Source: Deroplatys truncata (Eukaryota > Arthropoda > Insecta > Mantodea > Mantidae). Taken from it: DNA of 64,000 bases. A model generated the notes under the pieces. It worked only from the letters and a program-made list of their open reading frames with translations. It did not search any database and was not told where the DNA came from. The stretch is from contig CM060978.1 in NCBI GenBank assembly GCA_030765065.1, forward strand, positions 109,177,192-109,241,191, read 5' to 3'. A program made the translations under genes and the position numbers. Below are positions 47,598-59,555 of the stretch, piece by piece (the first letter of the stretch is position 1; every line of letters begins with the position of its first letter).

Positions 47598-49285
47598 TCA
47601 GTATAATTTCAAATCATCATCATTAAACTCAATTAGAAGATCACTGGTAAGGCATAATGGACTAGGAAAACGCTGATATACAGCATATTTCTTTCCCATT
47701 GTGGCCACAATACAGCGGCTCGCGCGGCGGCTGCTACAGCCCGGTCTTCCGCCAAAACAGTTATCATATCTCCGCAACTGCCTCACGTTTTCAGAATTAG
47801 TTACAATTACAATATAATAAACACATACTTTATCACAAGAGCAGTTGGACATGCTGTACCTCTCTATCCACACGTTTTTGACATATTCTCAGGAAATTTT
47901 CTTTACACTTGAGAATTCGATATCTGAAATTGAGTGAATTTCTCGCGTAATGTTTGCTTTTAGTTCTTTCAATGTATGGGAGTTTGTTTCATACACTTTA
48001 TTTTTTCAAATTTTCGCATAGATGAAAATCGCATGCAGTTAAATCAAGGGATCTTGAAGGCCATAATCCCTTACTACTTACCGTATTTTCAAAATGTTCA
48101 AGAATTAAATTCACTGACTAATCAGCTGTATGCGCGGTAGCAGAATCTTGTTGGAAAACCAGACTGACACTCAACGTCGGTCAGCTCTTAAAAAATCTGA
48201 TGTGTTATACTCACATGACTTTTTCTACTCTTGTACAAACTATTTTTACAAACGCTTATTCTCCATCTACTTCATGTTAGTTGAGATAAACATTCTTATT
48301 GCTAATTTTCTTGTAGGCACAAGGGGAATATGGAGGCTTTAAGCGATAGTCAAATCTTTTAAGAGCTGGTTGCTATGTGGAGCATTCCATTATCTTTGCA
48401 AGGCCAGGACATAAAAAAAACGAATAACGAATTCCCATTTGAGAAGCAGTATAAGTATAGGAAAATTCAAACAAATAACAAGGAATATCTAGAAATGATT
48501 CAGTGGAAAAAAATGTATATGACATAAATTGTGTGTTTTAAAGAGTAAAATTTTGTGTAGTAAAATTTTGTCTATCTCTTACGGTTTATTAGTTATGCAA
48601 ATCAGTTAGAACGAAGAGGACTTCTGGGAACATTCCCAGAAAATTCAAGATATACATTTCTTTTGACGTGAAAATAGCTTAAACATATGATATTATAATC
48701 AAAATGGTTAGAACCATTTTTGAAGAAATAAAAAATTTTCTATAAATGTCCCACGTAAGGAGTAGTCTAGAGTCGGGGCATTTTCTTGAAAATCTTCATG
48801 TCGCAACCTTGGAAGATACTAAATTCAGATACCAAGTTTGGTATTTGTCCAACTTTTCGTTTTTGAGTTATACTGTTCACAGACAGACGCACACATGGAC
48901 ATGTTTTCAAAATTGCTTTATTTGGATTCAGGGCACCTCAAAACATGTATTTCCGGTGAAATCTCAGTATGGAATTTTTGGGTGGAGTGCAATACTTCCC
49001 CTACTTACTATACGTAGCAGGGAAAATAAAACTTGCGTACCTCTCTCGTTTATTTATTTTTTTTTTCAGAAAATATAGGTCTTATTATTGTGTATACATG
49101 TACTGCGCACCACACACCAATGTTTGCGGCATGGAACAGAAACTCGTGTGTAAAATCGGGTCTCTCTGTGCTTCAGTATCTGTTATTTTACACGGAACAT
49201 AATCATGTAAATGGAACAATGCTTCATCAAAGAAGAATATTAAGCTTGGGTCAATTACTATATTGTTACATTTTATAAAACCCAA
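47598..49285 (-). pseudogene. Mariner transposase pseudogene interrupted by an R-family copy
   Basis: Reading on the minus strand, 49285-49085 gives DPSLIFFFDEALFHLHDYV, the region of the first catalytic Asp (DEAWFHL in the family). After the R-family insertion (48187-49030) it resumes near 48175 with VFQQDSATAHTAD, the second catalytic Asp. It then continues through a block equivalent to PRSPDLTPCDFYLW (here SLDLTACDFHLC) and the C-terminal LEELK...CVDREGQHF region, ending before 47600. The paired-domain N-terminus is missing. Stops and frameshifts occur in every part. The family pattern is the mariner DD..D type. Confidence 0.75.
48187..49030 (-). repeat. R-family copy inserted in the mariner pseudogene
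   Basis: Near full-length relative to 21205-22115, reversed. It begins AAAAAATCTGATGTGTTATA at the left and ends ACTATACGTAGCAGGGAAAA at the right. The mariner reading stops on one side and resumes on the other, so this copy is younger than the mariner. The 110-codon frame at 48746-49078 lies in the repeat and is not a gene. Confidence 0.8.
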
Positions 49286-49645
49286 TTACAGAAATTCCGA
49301 CTCTGATGATCACGCGAAAATTAAAATGTATGCATCAACCCCCATACACTGGAACAACCAAAAGAAAACACCAGGTAAGAAATTCACTCATTTTCGGATA
49401 TTGAACTCTGAGTGCAAATGAACATTTTCTGAGAAGATGCCAGAAATGTGTGGGTAGAGAAGGACAATATTTTCAACATCTCTAATGATAAGGTATGCAC
49501 TTATTATCATTGTAATTATTGTAACTGTAACTATGAGAATATGAGGAGATTGCGCGAATATTATAACTGTTTGGGCGGGAGCCCGAGTTGCAGTGGCCGG
49601 CTCGCGAGCCGCCTTGCAGTGGCCACACTGTGAAAGAAAAGCACT
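49286..49645 (+). mobile_element. Mirrored mariner 3' end
   Basis: On the plus strand this reads PHTLEQPKENTR, then DARNVWVEKDNIFNIS. It is the same C-terminal region as at 47598-47960 but in opposite orientation. DNA similarity continues past the coding part: DKVC-type codons, the GGCGGGAGCCCG / GGCGGAAGACCG block, and GTGGCCACA near 49620 and 47698. It joins head-on to the start of the minus-strand mariner near 49286. Confidence 0.7.
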
Positions 49646-52444
49646 GTATAAAGGATTCGATTGCACATATGACATACGAAAATAATCTGAAGCCTGAAAC
49701 TAATCTATAAACATATAGGTACGCCGAATGACTGATTAAACGGCCAAATATCCATACATGTTCATTTTCAATTACAGTTAAAAATACTAAGGGGAGACAA
49801 GCGAAAATATTGTCTATAGTATTGCAGATAGAATGTCGACATTTCTTAAACTTGTTCACAAATCAATCGCAATACTCCTATCAATATTGGCTCAATTTTG
49901 TGTTTAAGTGTTTTATTGATTTTTTTATTTTTAGGAGTAACCTCTCCTGCAAATAACATCATTTTACTATCAATATTAAAACAGCATATTTCCACTGCTC
50001 GCGTAAATAGCCATATAAAAATAAATGTTTCCGTGAATAGATATATAATGTTCATTGCTTTTTAAAAATGATCTTATTACAAAAACATAAATAATCCAGA
50101 ACACTTATCACACGGTGAATAAATATTCTAATATTTAAATGTAAAAGAATGGGGACAAAGTGTATGCGTAATTTTTTCAGCACACCTTTTCCTCTAATCA
50201 TAAAAATGTTGGTATATGCAGTTCAATATTGAAGAAGGCAGAGACTAAAGTTAATTGAAAACAAGGGGAAACCAATATAAAGATTTAGAATGTATTAAGC
50301 TTTTCTTTTACATGTTGATTTTCAATCAGCTGAGCGGAGAAATGCAGGGGAACCAAAGTTTCTGAGAATATTAGTCCCAATTCGTAGTATTATCTTTTCA
50401 TAAAAAGAAACAAAATATGTAATTTTGAGTAAAATGAAAATTTTTTCGCCTCAATTTTCCGCTTCAAACTTCGAATTTTTTTCCTTCTTTGCTTCAAATG
50501 CTAATACAACAATTCTGTAACAGGTTCGTACAGGTCAACCTTACAAAATCACCTCTTAAATTTGTGCTCAAGGGACTTTTCTAAGTCCACTTTGGTTGAA
50601 GTTTAGCTCCTTGCTTGAACATCTGTAAAGTATTTATATAACCGAATATTAATGTATCACAAATGGAAACAGTTTGACTTAGTTTTATTTTTATTACAGT
50701 TATGAACACTGCAAACGGGACATCCCCTATTTGCACATCAACTTGTTGTATATTTCTTAGGGAAAAAACTCTGGTACCCGTTATAACCTACCAGGATTCT
50801 CCCATGGGTCAATGTGCAATTAATTACTGGGATGAATATTCCGTGAGGTGAGCTCGTTAGACGAAAAGCATTAGATGAGTTGCGTAGCAACATGGGGATA
50901 AAGGGCTGCATTCACTATGTTCTGGTCATGTACCTCCAGTGCTCATTATCTTAAAGTCCCGGCTTTATACCCCACTTTAAGCCTAGTTGGCAGTGTGCAT
51001 GTTTATTGCAGTATGACGTAACTCTCGTCTGTATTGTGCCACAAAACCCAGGGTTGCCATGTAGGTAAAATGTGTACTTGTCGCACTTCGTGTTTCTAAT
51101 CAGTTATATGAACCTCCATCGTGGGTAAAATATGTATAATTCCGGGGTCGTAATCATTCCTTCTTCAAGACAACGTCTAAGTCAATTTCTTTTTCGGTTC
51201 TAAAGAATACCTACGCCATTATTTACTACAAGATGGCATTACACCGCAAAGATAGACTGCAAATCTGTATACGTTACCTAAACCTTCTTTTCTGTACTTC
51301 AGTGACTAATGCGTGAATTGATAGGTACCAGTACTAATTCTAAATTGCTTTGGAGAATTTCGGGTTAATTAGACTTAGATTTTAGATTTTGATGATCCTT
51401 TCCCCTCATTTACAAATCTCACTTCCATAACACGTTGCCCCATTTTTAGCCTTTCAAAGACAGCAGAGCTTCGGCAATGAGATGGTGATGGTATATGTAT
51501 AATATGCTTTATGAAGTGGTCTCTGCCAGCATATAAGGAACAGCAATCCAGCAATCGAGAACAGGTCGCCCAGGTTTACCTGGGCGGAATATAATCGCCA
51601 CAGTACCTAGCCGCGTGCCCGACTTTACCTGAGGAACGTTGTTGCGACTGGAGAAGAGTGTTGCGTGTTGGAGCACACGACCTCTTCGAGGAGGCGCGCA
51701 AAGCAAATTGGCTAGAACAGTTACGTAAAATGAGATACACCAGGGTGAGGCCAAAAGGTTTTGCAGCTAAAATATTAAATTTAGTTACTCCGGCATAAAC
51801 ATTGGTGTACGTAACTCTGAGGCGGTGAGAGATACCAAGAATTTGCTGCACAAATCTAAAGCGGACGTGGGATCTTTAGAACATAAAAATACATAAATTC
51901 ACATTTACCTCTGATTTATTATAATTAACTAGGTGCCCTACATTATACACAATAGCTTACAGACGAACACTGGGGGAGATGCCCCACGCACACACACCCA
52001 TCACGCACACGCAACCAAACACTCAGAAGACCTACACTAGACTGACGCCACTGGTAACGCCAAGCACTCAAACAAAGAGGCTCTTCCCTCAATTGCTTTC
52101 ACCTCCCCCGATTAGGAATTGGTGGGAATTGCCACGCCGGACAAGAATTCAAAGTTACAAACGAAATAATCAGCTCAACAATATCATTATACACAACAAT
52201 AATTGTCCGACGCGACAACGCACATACATACGCTACAATATGGGACTACCTAAATAACATCATCCACACTGAACTATTGCACCAAAAATGCAGGTCGTCA
52301 AACAGAATATCATCAATTTATATTGCTTCCGTACTCCTCTTGTCTTTATTTCAAGTGAAACATGCACTCTAAAAGGTATTTAGATAGTACACGACTCTTG
52401 ATAAAAATGTATGCTTTAAAAACTGCAGAACTTAAGTTTTTGGC
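49646..52444. other. Mostly anonymous stretch
   Basis: No gene recognised with confidence. Bases 51505-51860 are less AT-rich. On the plus strand 51592-51799 stays open for about 68 codons, reading CCDWRRVLRVGAHDLFEEAR and KANWLEQLRKMRYTRVRPKG, which has protein-like charge patterning. It has no start, no clear splice sites and no family I recognise. Bases 51960-52260 are C-rich and low in G, giving a spurious Thr/Pro-rich frame. Confidence 0.4.
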
Positions 52445-52675
52445 ATACACGATCACAGGCGGTGGACACTAATGATATATGAAAGGAAACGGTAATTGGG
52501 AAAAGAAATTTGGGAAGGAAACGCTCCAATTTAGGGTAGATACCCCCAGCATTTGCTAGTTACGAGGACTGAGGAAAAAAGCCTCACTCAGGGAGAAAGG
52601 TACTGGCGGATTTGAACCGCAGAACTCCGTTCACGAGTCCGTGCCAAAATGACCTCGGCTACCCGTATCTGTCTA
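52445..52675 (-). mobile_element. tRNA-headed SINE, copy of the 41416-41640 family
   Basis: On the minus strand the head starts near 52675 (CAGATACGGGTAGCCGAGG), with a B box GCGGTTCAAATCCGCC. The body matches 41460-41625 (TTTCCTTCCCAAATTTC, then TCCACCGCCTG). It keeps the complete head missing in the other copy. It ends 36 bases before the hAT element. Confidence 0.75.
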
Positions 52676-52857
52676 CTTAAGAGTAAAATTCAATTTCATA
52701 ATGAATGTAGGTAGGGTTGCCAGATTGAACTCGAGGCAGGCCCGGAGACCAAACAACGGGCAACGGACATTTGAGTAAATGGGGACAGAAATTGTTAAAC
52801 AGATTTTTTTGTATTATTACGGTCACAATTTTTACTAACATAATAAAATTAACTTAA

Positions 52858-52946
<89 letters not shown>
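52858..52946. repeat. (TAC)n microsatellite inside the hAT 3' region
   Basis: About 30 perfect trinucleotide units between the end of the transposase remnant and the terminal repeat of the hAT element. Its purity shows growth after insertion. Confidence 0.95.
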
Positions 52947-54357
52947 ATCGCCTGCTTATGTACCATTACCACTAATCGAACCTATACAAACTAAATAAAA
53001 ATAGTAGTAAAAAGTTACTGTTATAAAAGCGTACCTTATTATTCACATTTTTTGAGGATCGCGCTGCATTCAAAAGTGTCTTGTATTTAAGAACCGTGAT
53101 GTAAAAATCTTCATGTTATTTTCAAATTCATCTGAACACAAATCTCGGCTTTACAAGTTCCATTTACATTCTGTTTCTAGCATCCGACCATAATGCATTC
53201 ATTACACTAAACACTCGTTCAACGCGCGCGTTACTGGCAGGAATTGCGAGGACATGGTGCACTGCATTATTTTAAACAGATTTGGTGCATCTGCTTTTTC
53301 GAAAAACTCACTCCACATTTTACAATAATTATTATCCTTCCTATCAAGCTTTGATACTGCGATTTCAAAACAGTAAACTCGTGAAACAGTTCGTTTCCAT
53401 CGAAATTAATTTTCAAATTCTTTCCCACTTCGGCCAAGTCATTAAATGAAAATAGTTTTGGTTGACATAAATCCAGCACGGACACAATTTTATACACATT
53501 TTCATTCCCAGTAAACTTGTACCATTTATTAAGATAGTTTAATAATCTGTCGTAAACAAGTGTGCACCCTTTTACTATAATATTCTTTTCTTCTTCTGTA
53601 AGATGTTCTAAAGACATATTGACTTCAAACCCATAAAACTTATCCTCCTTACGACCCTCTATTTATTTCATCACTTCCAACATAATCTCGTGAACATCTG
53701 TGGAAAGGGTGTCCTCTTTTTCCAAAAGTCTAATTGCTTTAGAAAATACGGGTAGAGTTGCATTTAAAAAATACAGAAAACACTGTGGTAGTGTTAGTGA
53801 ATACTCTTTTATTTCATCTTGTTCTGAGCTAATAAATGTCCAAATTAGGGGGTGCGTTTTCTCCTCGCTCCGTGCTACATAATACATCTTTAAAACTCAC
53901 CACATCTTAACAAGACGCTCCACAGCTGAATGCAAAGACAACCATTCGCACAATAATATGTCGCAATATTTCAATTTTAGCACTATTATGTAATATATGG
54001 CAACAACAATTGGCTTTGATTAAGTTTGCGTTTTCTTCTTTTAATCTATAAAGACAGAGTTATGTTTATCAAATGAACTGAAGCATCGTCGGCTGAACAA
54101 GAAACTACATTGTTCAGTATTAAACCATTTTCCAATAAAATTGATTTTAGTTTATTTGAAAGGGCTTCTGCAGATTCGTTTACATCTTCATAGAAATTAA
54201 GAACTTCGTTAAATTTTCCTTTATCTTTGGAAAAGTACGTTACAACTATCGGATAATGTTTTTATTGCCCTTATTTGAAGCGTCTGATCCTAATGAAAAC
54301 GGAACACTTTGCTTTAATTCGCTTAGTAGCTTCTCTTTAGCATAAAGCAGAAGCACA

Positions 54358-54414
54358 TTTTTACTTTCTCTACTACATATAGTAAGTAGGGGAAGTATTG
54401 TATTTTTACTAAGG
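54358..54414 (+). repeat. Tiny R-family end fragment inside the hAT gene
   Basis: TTTTTACTTTCTCTACTACA and the following GTAAGTAGGGGAAGTATTG match the first ~48 bases of the R family. It is bounded by direct 8-mers TTTTTACT (54358-54365 and about 54407-54414). Removing one 8-mer and the insert rejoins the hAT sequence. Confidence 0.75.
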
Positions 54415-55217
54415 CCTCACTTTTAGTTCGGCCGCATCTTAACTTTCGTTGCCACGGAAGAGTCTCTGAAAACATGTGGATATAATTTATTACCACAATC
54501 TTGAGAATGATAAGTTAAAGTTAATTTCGTTGCAGTGATTTTGTCATCTTCTGCAGAAAATTGTTTTGGTAAGAATTTAAGAAGAGATTGATTTTGCTTT
54601 TGTATGATAATATTCGCTTTGCGTCTTTCTGATTGTAAATGTTTATTCACGGCCTTCACGCCGTCATATTTAACAGTAAATGAGATACTGCATATTCTGC
54701 ACCTACACATGCACTCGTCACTATCAACTTTTTGTAATCACTCTTTATAATTTTCGTCCTGCAACCATTCTTCACCGAACTTACATATCGCCTCTTCATT
54801 TTACTGTTATTACTCACTATCACAGAACAACAAACTATTCCGAATTATGAAAGGTAGTGCTAGTCTATCAACTAACGATCCGACCGTTCCAATAATTGGC
54901 GTTAAACTGCCAACAGACTAGCAACAATGAACGAGCGAACACTAAAAAATTGACGTTGCCGGGCTTGCCAGTGTTTCTTTAGTAATGTGAGCCGAATACA
55001 ACAGACGCAACAATGAAAAGTTGCCAGAATAAGAATAGAGACATAGCGTTTGTTACAATTAGAAATTAGCATTCGAACCAAATTATTCAAAATGATTAAT
55101 GAGTAAGGTGACATTCAAGCCCGTAGATAAAAGTCATTGGCCCGTATACCCGGAGAATTCATTCCAAACCCGGGCACTCCGGGTGGCGCCCGGAGATCTG
55201 GCAACCCTAAATGTAGG

Positions 55218-56218
55218 ATGTTGCATTTAAAATATAGAGTGGGAATCACTTCCAGTGAAGCCGTAAATTGTCTACAATAATTTGTTGATGTAATATTTTA
55301 ATTCGTTTATTTCGTTAATTTTATGAATTAAAGTAACTTGAACTCCTATTATAAAGATATTATGATATTACGAAACTGCAACGCTTGCGAGAACATTATT
55401 GCCATCCATAGGAAGAGCATGCGTCACATGCAGAATGAAGAAAGCAGGAGTTTCAAACTATGTTAATAACAGTTGGAGCAAATATATCGGCAGCGCCGCA
55501 ACTTTTATCCTCGGAAGCAGAAGCAATGATTCATAATTTTCAAATACTATAATCTTGTTTCTGAATCTCAAAATGTGCCAATTACACTGAAACAATTGTA
55601 TTTGTACTTCGTATTACTTATTAAAATATAACTCGACCACAATAATATTGCACTTAGCTGGGATGGCTTCTACGTGTATTCTAATGCAGGTTTACGCAAA
55701 GTCAAGTGTAATAATATCGTGGTCGAGTAATATTATAGTATGTTTATATCTCAACTAGAAGATTTCTGTATACAAGTAAATGCTGTTCTTAATTCATTAC
55801 CCTCACAGCCACTTACCGTTCAATGTTTTTCTTTAGATGCAGTTCTTATATAGTTATACTTAGAACTCGCATTTGCCAGCTTTGTCCTTTGTTTATAAGC
55901 ATATACTTTATATATACTAATATTTTAATGTAAAATATACTAATTTTATAGTACCTATAATTGTCTATTTTCAAATCGTTGATTAAAACCCCTAAGCCTT
56001 ATTTCGTAGCTTATGGCCTTATTTGGGTAATGATAACCTGGTCAACACTGATTCTGGGGTATAAAGGAAAATATGCGACTTTAGTGGAAATCAGTGCCCT
56101 GAAGTCCGTTTTTGGCTATCACATCTAGTTTTTATGATATGTGCATATATGTATATGGTATTAAATTTGTTCAGCTTATACAGCTTACTGCCACGTTTCA
56201 TTATGTTAATCTAAATCT
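55218..56218. other. Anonymous stretch with a small foldback
   Basis: No gene recognised apart from the inverted repeat at 55631-55728, listed separately. Confidence 0.4.
55631..55728. repeat. Small foldback, 26-bp arms and 46-bp centre
   Basis: ACTCGACCACAATAATATTG (55631-55650) pairs with the complement of 55709-55728, with 22 of 26 arm positions matching. Outer bases are AT-rich. Its size and layout resemble a miniature inverted-repeat transposon, but no target duplication is certain. Confidence 0.6.
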
Positions 56219-57600
56219 GTGAGACAGTATCTACAAAGACCTCAGAAGTTTTGTTACATTTATACGTGTTGCGTATTTGATGGGAAGATACGTAAAATAG
56301 ACTCACAAACAAAGAAACTATATTACTCATATTTCAAAGAGAAAGTCGGTGATCAGGATAAATCGTTCGCGCCTCATATTGCATGTAACAGTTGTGTTGA
56401 GGAATTACGTTATTGGTATGAAGAAAAACGGAAGGCAATGTCGTTTGCCAAACCAATGATATGGAGAGGGCAGCAGAATCACCACGACGCTTGTTACTTT
56501 TGCATGTGCAAAGTTGCTGGCTACAACAACAAAAAAGAAGGCAGGAATTAAATATCCAAACCGTAACTCAGCTACACGGCCTATTCCCCATGGACTCGAA
56601 CTACCCATACCTATACCACCAGCAGACCTCAGTTTTAGTGAATCTGAAAGCAGCTCCGTGGCTTCCGACAATGAGTTGGTTTCTGATGCAGAAGAATTTG
56701 ACAGTTCACCACAACAGTTTAATCAATTTGAGTTAAATGATTTAGTGAGGGATTTAGGCCTCACAAAACAAACAAGTGAATTATTGCTTCAAGACTACAG
56801 AAGAAGGATTTGTTATCATGTGGCGTGACATATCCGTGGTATAGGAATCGAGAAATGCAGTTTCTCAAGTAATATGCAGAAGATCAATTTGTGTTTTGTG
56901 TGCATGTGTTTAATCTTATTCTACAGTTGGGCAGGGAAGCATATGCGCTAAGTAACTGACATCTTTTCATTGATTTTTCCAAACGAAGTCTTAATTTAGA
57001 GTTACTTCTGAATGGCAACAGGTTAGCTTCAATACTACTTGCCCATTCTACGAACCTAAGAGAGTCTTATTAAACTCTGAAAGTGTTCTTGAGAAAATTA
57101 AGTACTGTGACCATGAGTGGCAAATACGTGGCGATTTGAAGGTCATTGTTTTGTTACTAGGACAACAAGGAGAATACACAAAATGCACTTGTTTTCTTTG
57201 AGAATAGCATAGCAGGGTGAGAGACAAACATTGGGAAACTGACCAATGGCCTGAGAGGCAGCAATTGGAACCTAGATCAAAAACTTTTATTAATGTGCCT
57301 CTTGTTGATCGTCAAAAAACTCTTCTTCCTCCATTACACTTAAAACTTGGCATGATGAAACAATTCGTGAAAGCACTTGCCCTTGTTTCCTGTACTTATG
57401 CACAAAGTTTCCATCATTGCCACAGGCTAAAATCAGAAAGGGAGTATTTGATGGACCACAGATAAGGAAATTGATGAAAGATGTTAATAATTTACCAGCT
57501 TGCCGATTACTGCTGGTGTCTTGCACGCGACGAACCTACCAGGGAACACTCGAGAAAATCACGTACACTGAAGTTCGATGGGAAAAAAGGGGTACCCAAG
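56219..57600 (+). pseudogene. Pseudogene of an uncharacterised multi-copy animal protein family
   Basis: The reading starts with a Cys-rich region: CYIYTCCVFDGKIRKID, HIACNSCVEELRYWYEEKRK, PMIWRGQQNHHDACYFCMCK. It continues in the next frame with YPNRNSATRPIPHGLELP, a Ser-rich acidic linker and FELNDLVRDLGLTKQTSELL. Later pieces in other frames give MQFLK, FSKRSL, DLKVIVLLLGQQ-type residues, PLVDRQKT and LPPLHLKLGMMKQFVKAL, KIRKGVFDGPQIRKLMKD, and last QLADYCWCLARDEP with EHSRKSRTLKF. From memory, arthropod and cnidarian genomes hold many proteins with this order (Cys-rich N-terminus, LGQQ, PLHxKLG, ADYCW near the end) without known function. This copy has several frameshifts and stops, and lacks the segment between GPQIRKLMKD and ADYCW. 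No introns are evident. Whether the family is mobile is unknown. Confidence 0.75.
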
Positions 57601-59104
57601 ATAACTAACATACATTCTCAAATTCAGGTACGCTTACATGATTATTCTCCTTTATTTTCCTTAAAAGTTTTAAATGAGTGTGTAATATTTTTGCAAATTT
57701 TACAATTATATTTTCATTGAAAATGATCATATTGTCAAAACGAGAAGTGTTACGGAAAAACGGAATGCATTTTTCAATTCTGCGCAACGAAATTAGTAAG
57801 AGTCACGTATTTTAAATCGTACAGCAGAAAAAAGTTTTCATTTGTAACCGAGTGACCTATATCAAGGTTTTTGTCCATCGTAGTTTAATAATTGTTGTTG
57901 TTATTGGCGGTAATTTATTAATATTCTTTATTAATGTGGTGTTAATGGTAGTATTGCAATTAGGTAATATGGCGCTCTGAGCCAATGAGCCAGTGTTGAC
58001 AACATGCCTGAGGAAGTATGCAATTCCGGCCGTCCTTTTCTAACGTCAGCATTGCATTGCTTCGTGTAATAATAAAATAGTAACTATTAGCACAATAAAG
58101 GTACGGAAATTTTCAACTACAAAAAAAAATGTTTGTGAAATCTATCATTTTGGTATTAACTCATCACTTTGTTCATTAATACGATGACTTTATTATTTTC
58201 TACTTTCCTCTTGGGCGAAAACACAGTATTGACCCAAAAAGGACTAGACTTATTTCATTGAAAACGCAACAAAGCCTGTTTAACAATAATACATAATAAA
58301 TTTAATAATAATTACAAACCAGCTTAGTAGTGTAAAACGTATTTAAAGAGAAATTACTTAGAAACTGATAATAGCCTTAGCCTTAAAAATATGCACATAG
58401 GTAGCAACTGAAGAGTGCAAATTTAAAGAAGTATTATTATCGTTTACATTTAATTATGAGGATAGTTGAATTTAATACATTTAATATATTATACATCAAT
58501 GGGATATGGCTATTTGATATTTCTATACTGTTCTCTCTTCTAAAAATTGTGTTTTTAAATGGTAAATGAATAATAAATGAATGTGCCTACTACAATGCCT
58601 ATCATTACTGATAGTGCCTATTTTGAACTGTTGTAAGGCCTATAGCGCCGAGATCTACTTATAACTAGTTATAATTATTCGTTCTTGGTCACTTCGTATT
58701 AAAATCAACTAAACAAAAATAAAGATGAAGCTAAAAAAACTGTCTTAAACCATGATTAGGGACCTTAACCATAGTATAAATATGAAGTTAGCTGCTAGAG
58801 GCTATTGTATAAGCAAGGGATCGAAGGGCGAATCTGCTGGGACAATGTAAAAACCACAACAGGAAATGAACCACAGAGCTAGTGCTGCAACCACAAATCT
58901 CCCACAGCACGATCCGATCCCAAGTCCCGGTTTTAGAATTGTTTCCTCTGATTCGCTCTTTTAACTAGTAGGTATTACGCAGAAAAAAAATCTGCAACTT
59001 ACACTTTCGATACGATTAATTAAGTATGCAATATTGGGTGTTTTACGTTAATTCTTAGATTTTAAATATCTCTCTTTTCTTCGAAGAATAGGATAGGACT
59101 AGAA
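57601..59104. other. Anonymous stretch
   Basis: No gene recognised. TATTGACCCAAAAAGGACTA at 58230 is reminiscent of the word at 38048, but too short to call an element. Confidence 0.4.
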
Positions 59105-59555
59105 GTGGAGGGGGAGTTAGCACCTCAACCAACGCAGATCTTTTGTGCTTAGGCCCCTGACGGGGCGCCCCCGGGAGAGAGGGATGAGGTAAGAGGAGAC
59201 AGAGGGTGGGCTTACACTCCCCTGGGGGGCCGGAACACGGAGACCACTCGCAGTCCGGGGGACGAAGGTTTCCTCAGAGCATCCTTTTTCCCCTGCCATG
59301 CACACGCCGAGACCTCCATCGACACTTGCAACCCTGAAAGAGACCAAGCAGATGAGAGTGGAAATGAAATGAGAATGGAGATGAAATGAACAGGAAATTT
59401 GGAGATGTAACGATCCTTCCCAGTATTCGCCTGGCGACTCGTTAAAAACCCTGAAAAAAACCCATGAGTCAGGAAGGTCAGCCACGGGAATCGAATCCAC
59501 GACCTCCCGAATGCGGGCTATAGACGTTACCGCCTGAGTCATCCCGCTCGGTTAG
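59105..59555 (-). mobile_element. tRNA-headed SINE (about 450 bp)
   Basis: On the minus strand the head starts near 59553 with CCGAGCGGGATGACTCAGGC, an A-box region. It has a B box TGGATTCGATTCCCG near 59487. The body includes TTTTTTCAGGGTTTTTAACG and a GC-rich 3' third, ending GCACAAAAGATCTGCGTTGG. That ending is shared with the SINE at 12775-13235. The 141-codon frame at 59117-59542 lies in this SINE and is not a gene. Confidence 0.75.

Larger units (their letters stand above)
52712..55209 (-). mobile_element. hAT transposon with perfect TIRs and 8-bp target duplication (2498 bp)
   Basis: The first 14 bases TAGGGTTGCCAGAT are perfectly inverted at the right end. The flanks are identical 8-mers, AATGTAGG, at 52704-52711 and 55210-55217, the hAT hallmark. 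The minus strand carries a broken transposase. An N-terminal zinc-finger-like segment CRCRICSISF...NKHLQSERR lies near 54710-54620, and the first catalytic Asp in SLGSDASNKGN near 54282. Then come NNVVSCSADDASV, the segments at 53887-53663 and 53617-53267, and the C-terminal dimerisation block SNARVERVFSVMNALW near 53200-53250. Frameshifts and stops are numerous. It belongs to the hAT group whose proteins carry a TTF/BED-like finger and a DUF4371-type region, as far as I can judge by eye. Confidence 0.93.

Noticed and set aside
59117..59542. 141-codon minus-strand frame
   Set aside because: Entirely within a tRNA-headed SINE.
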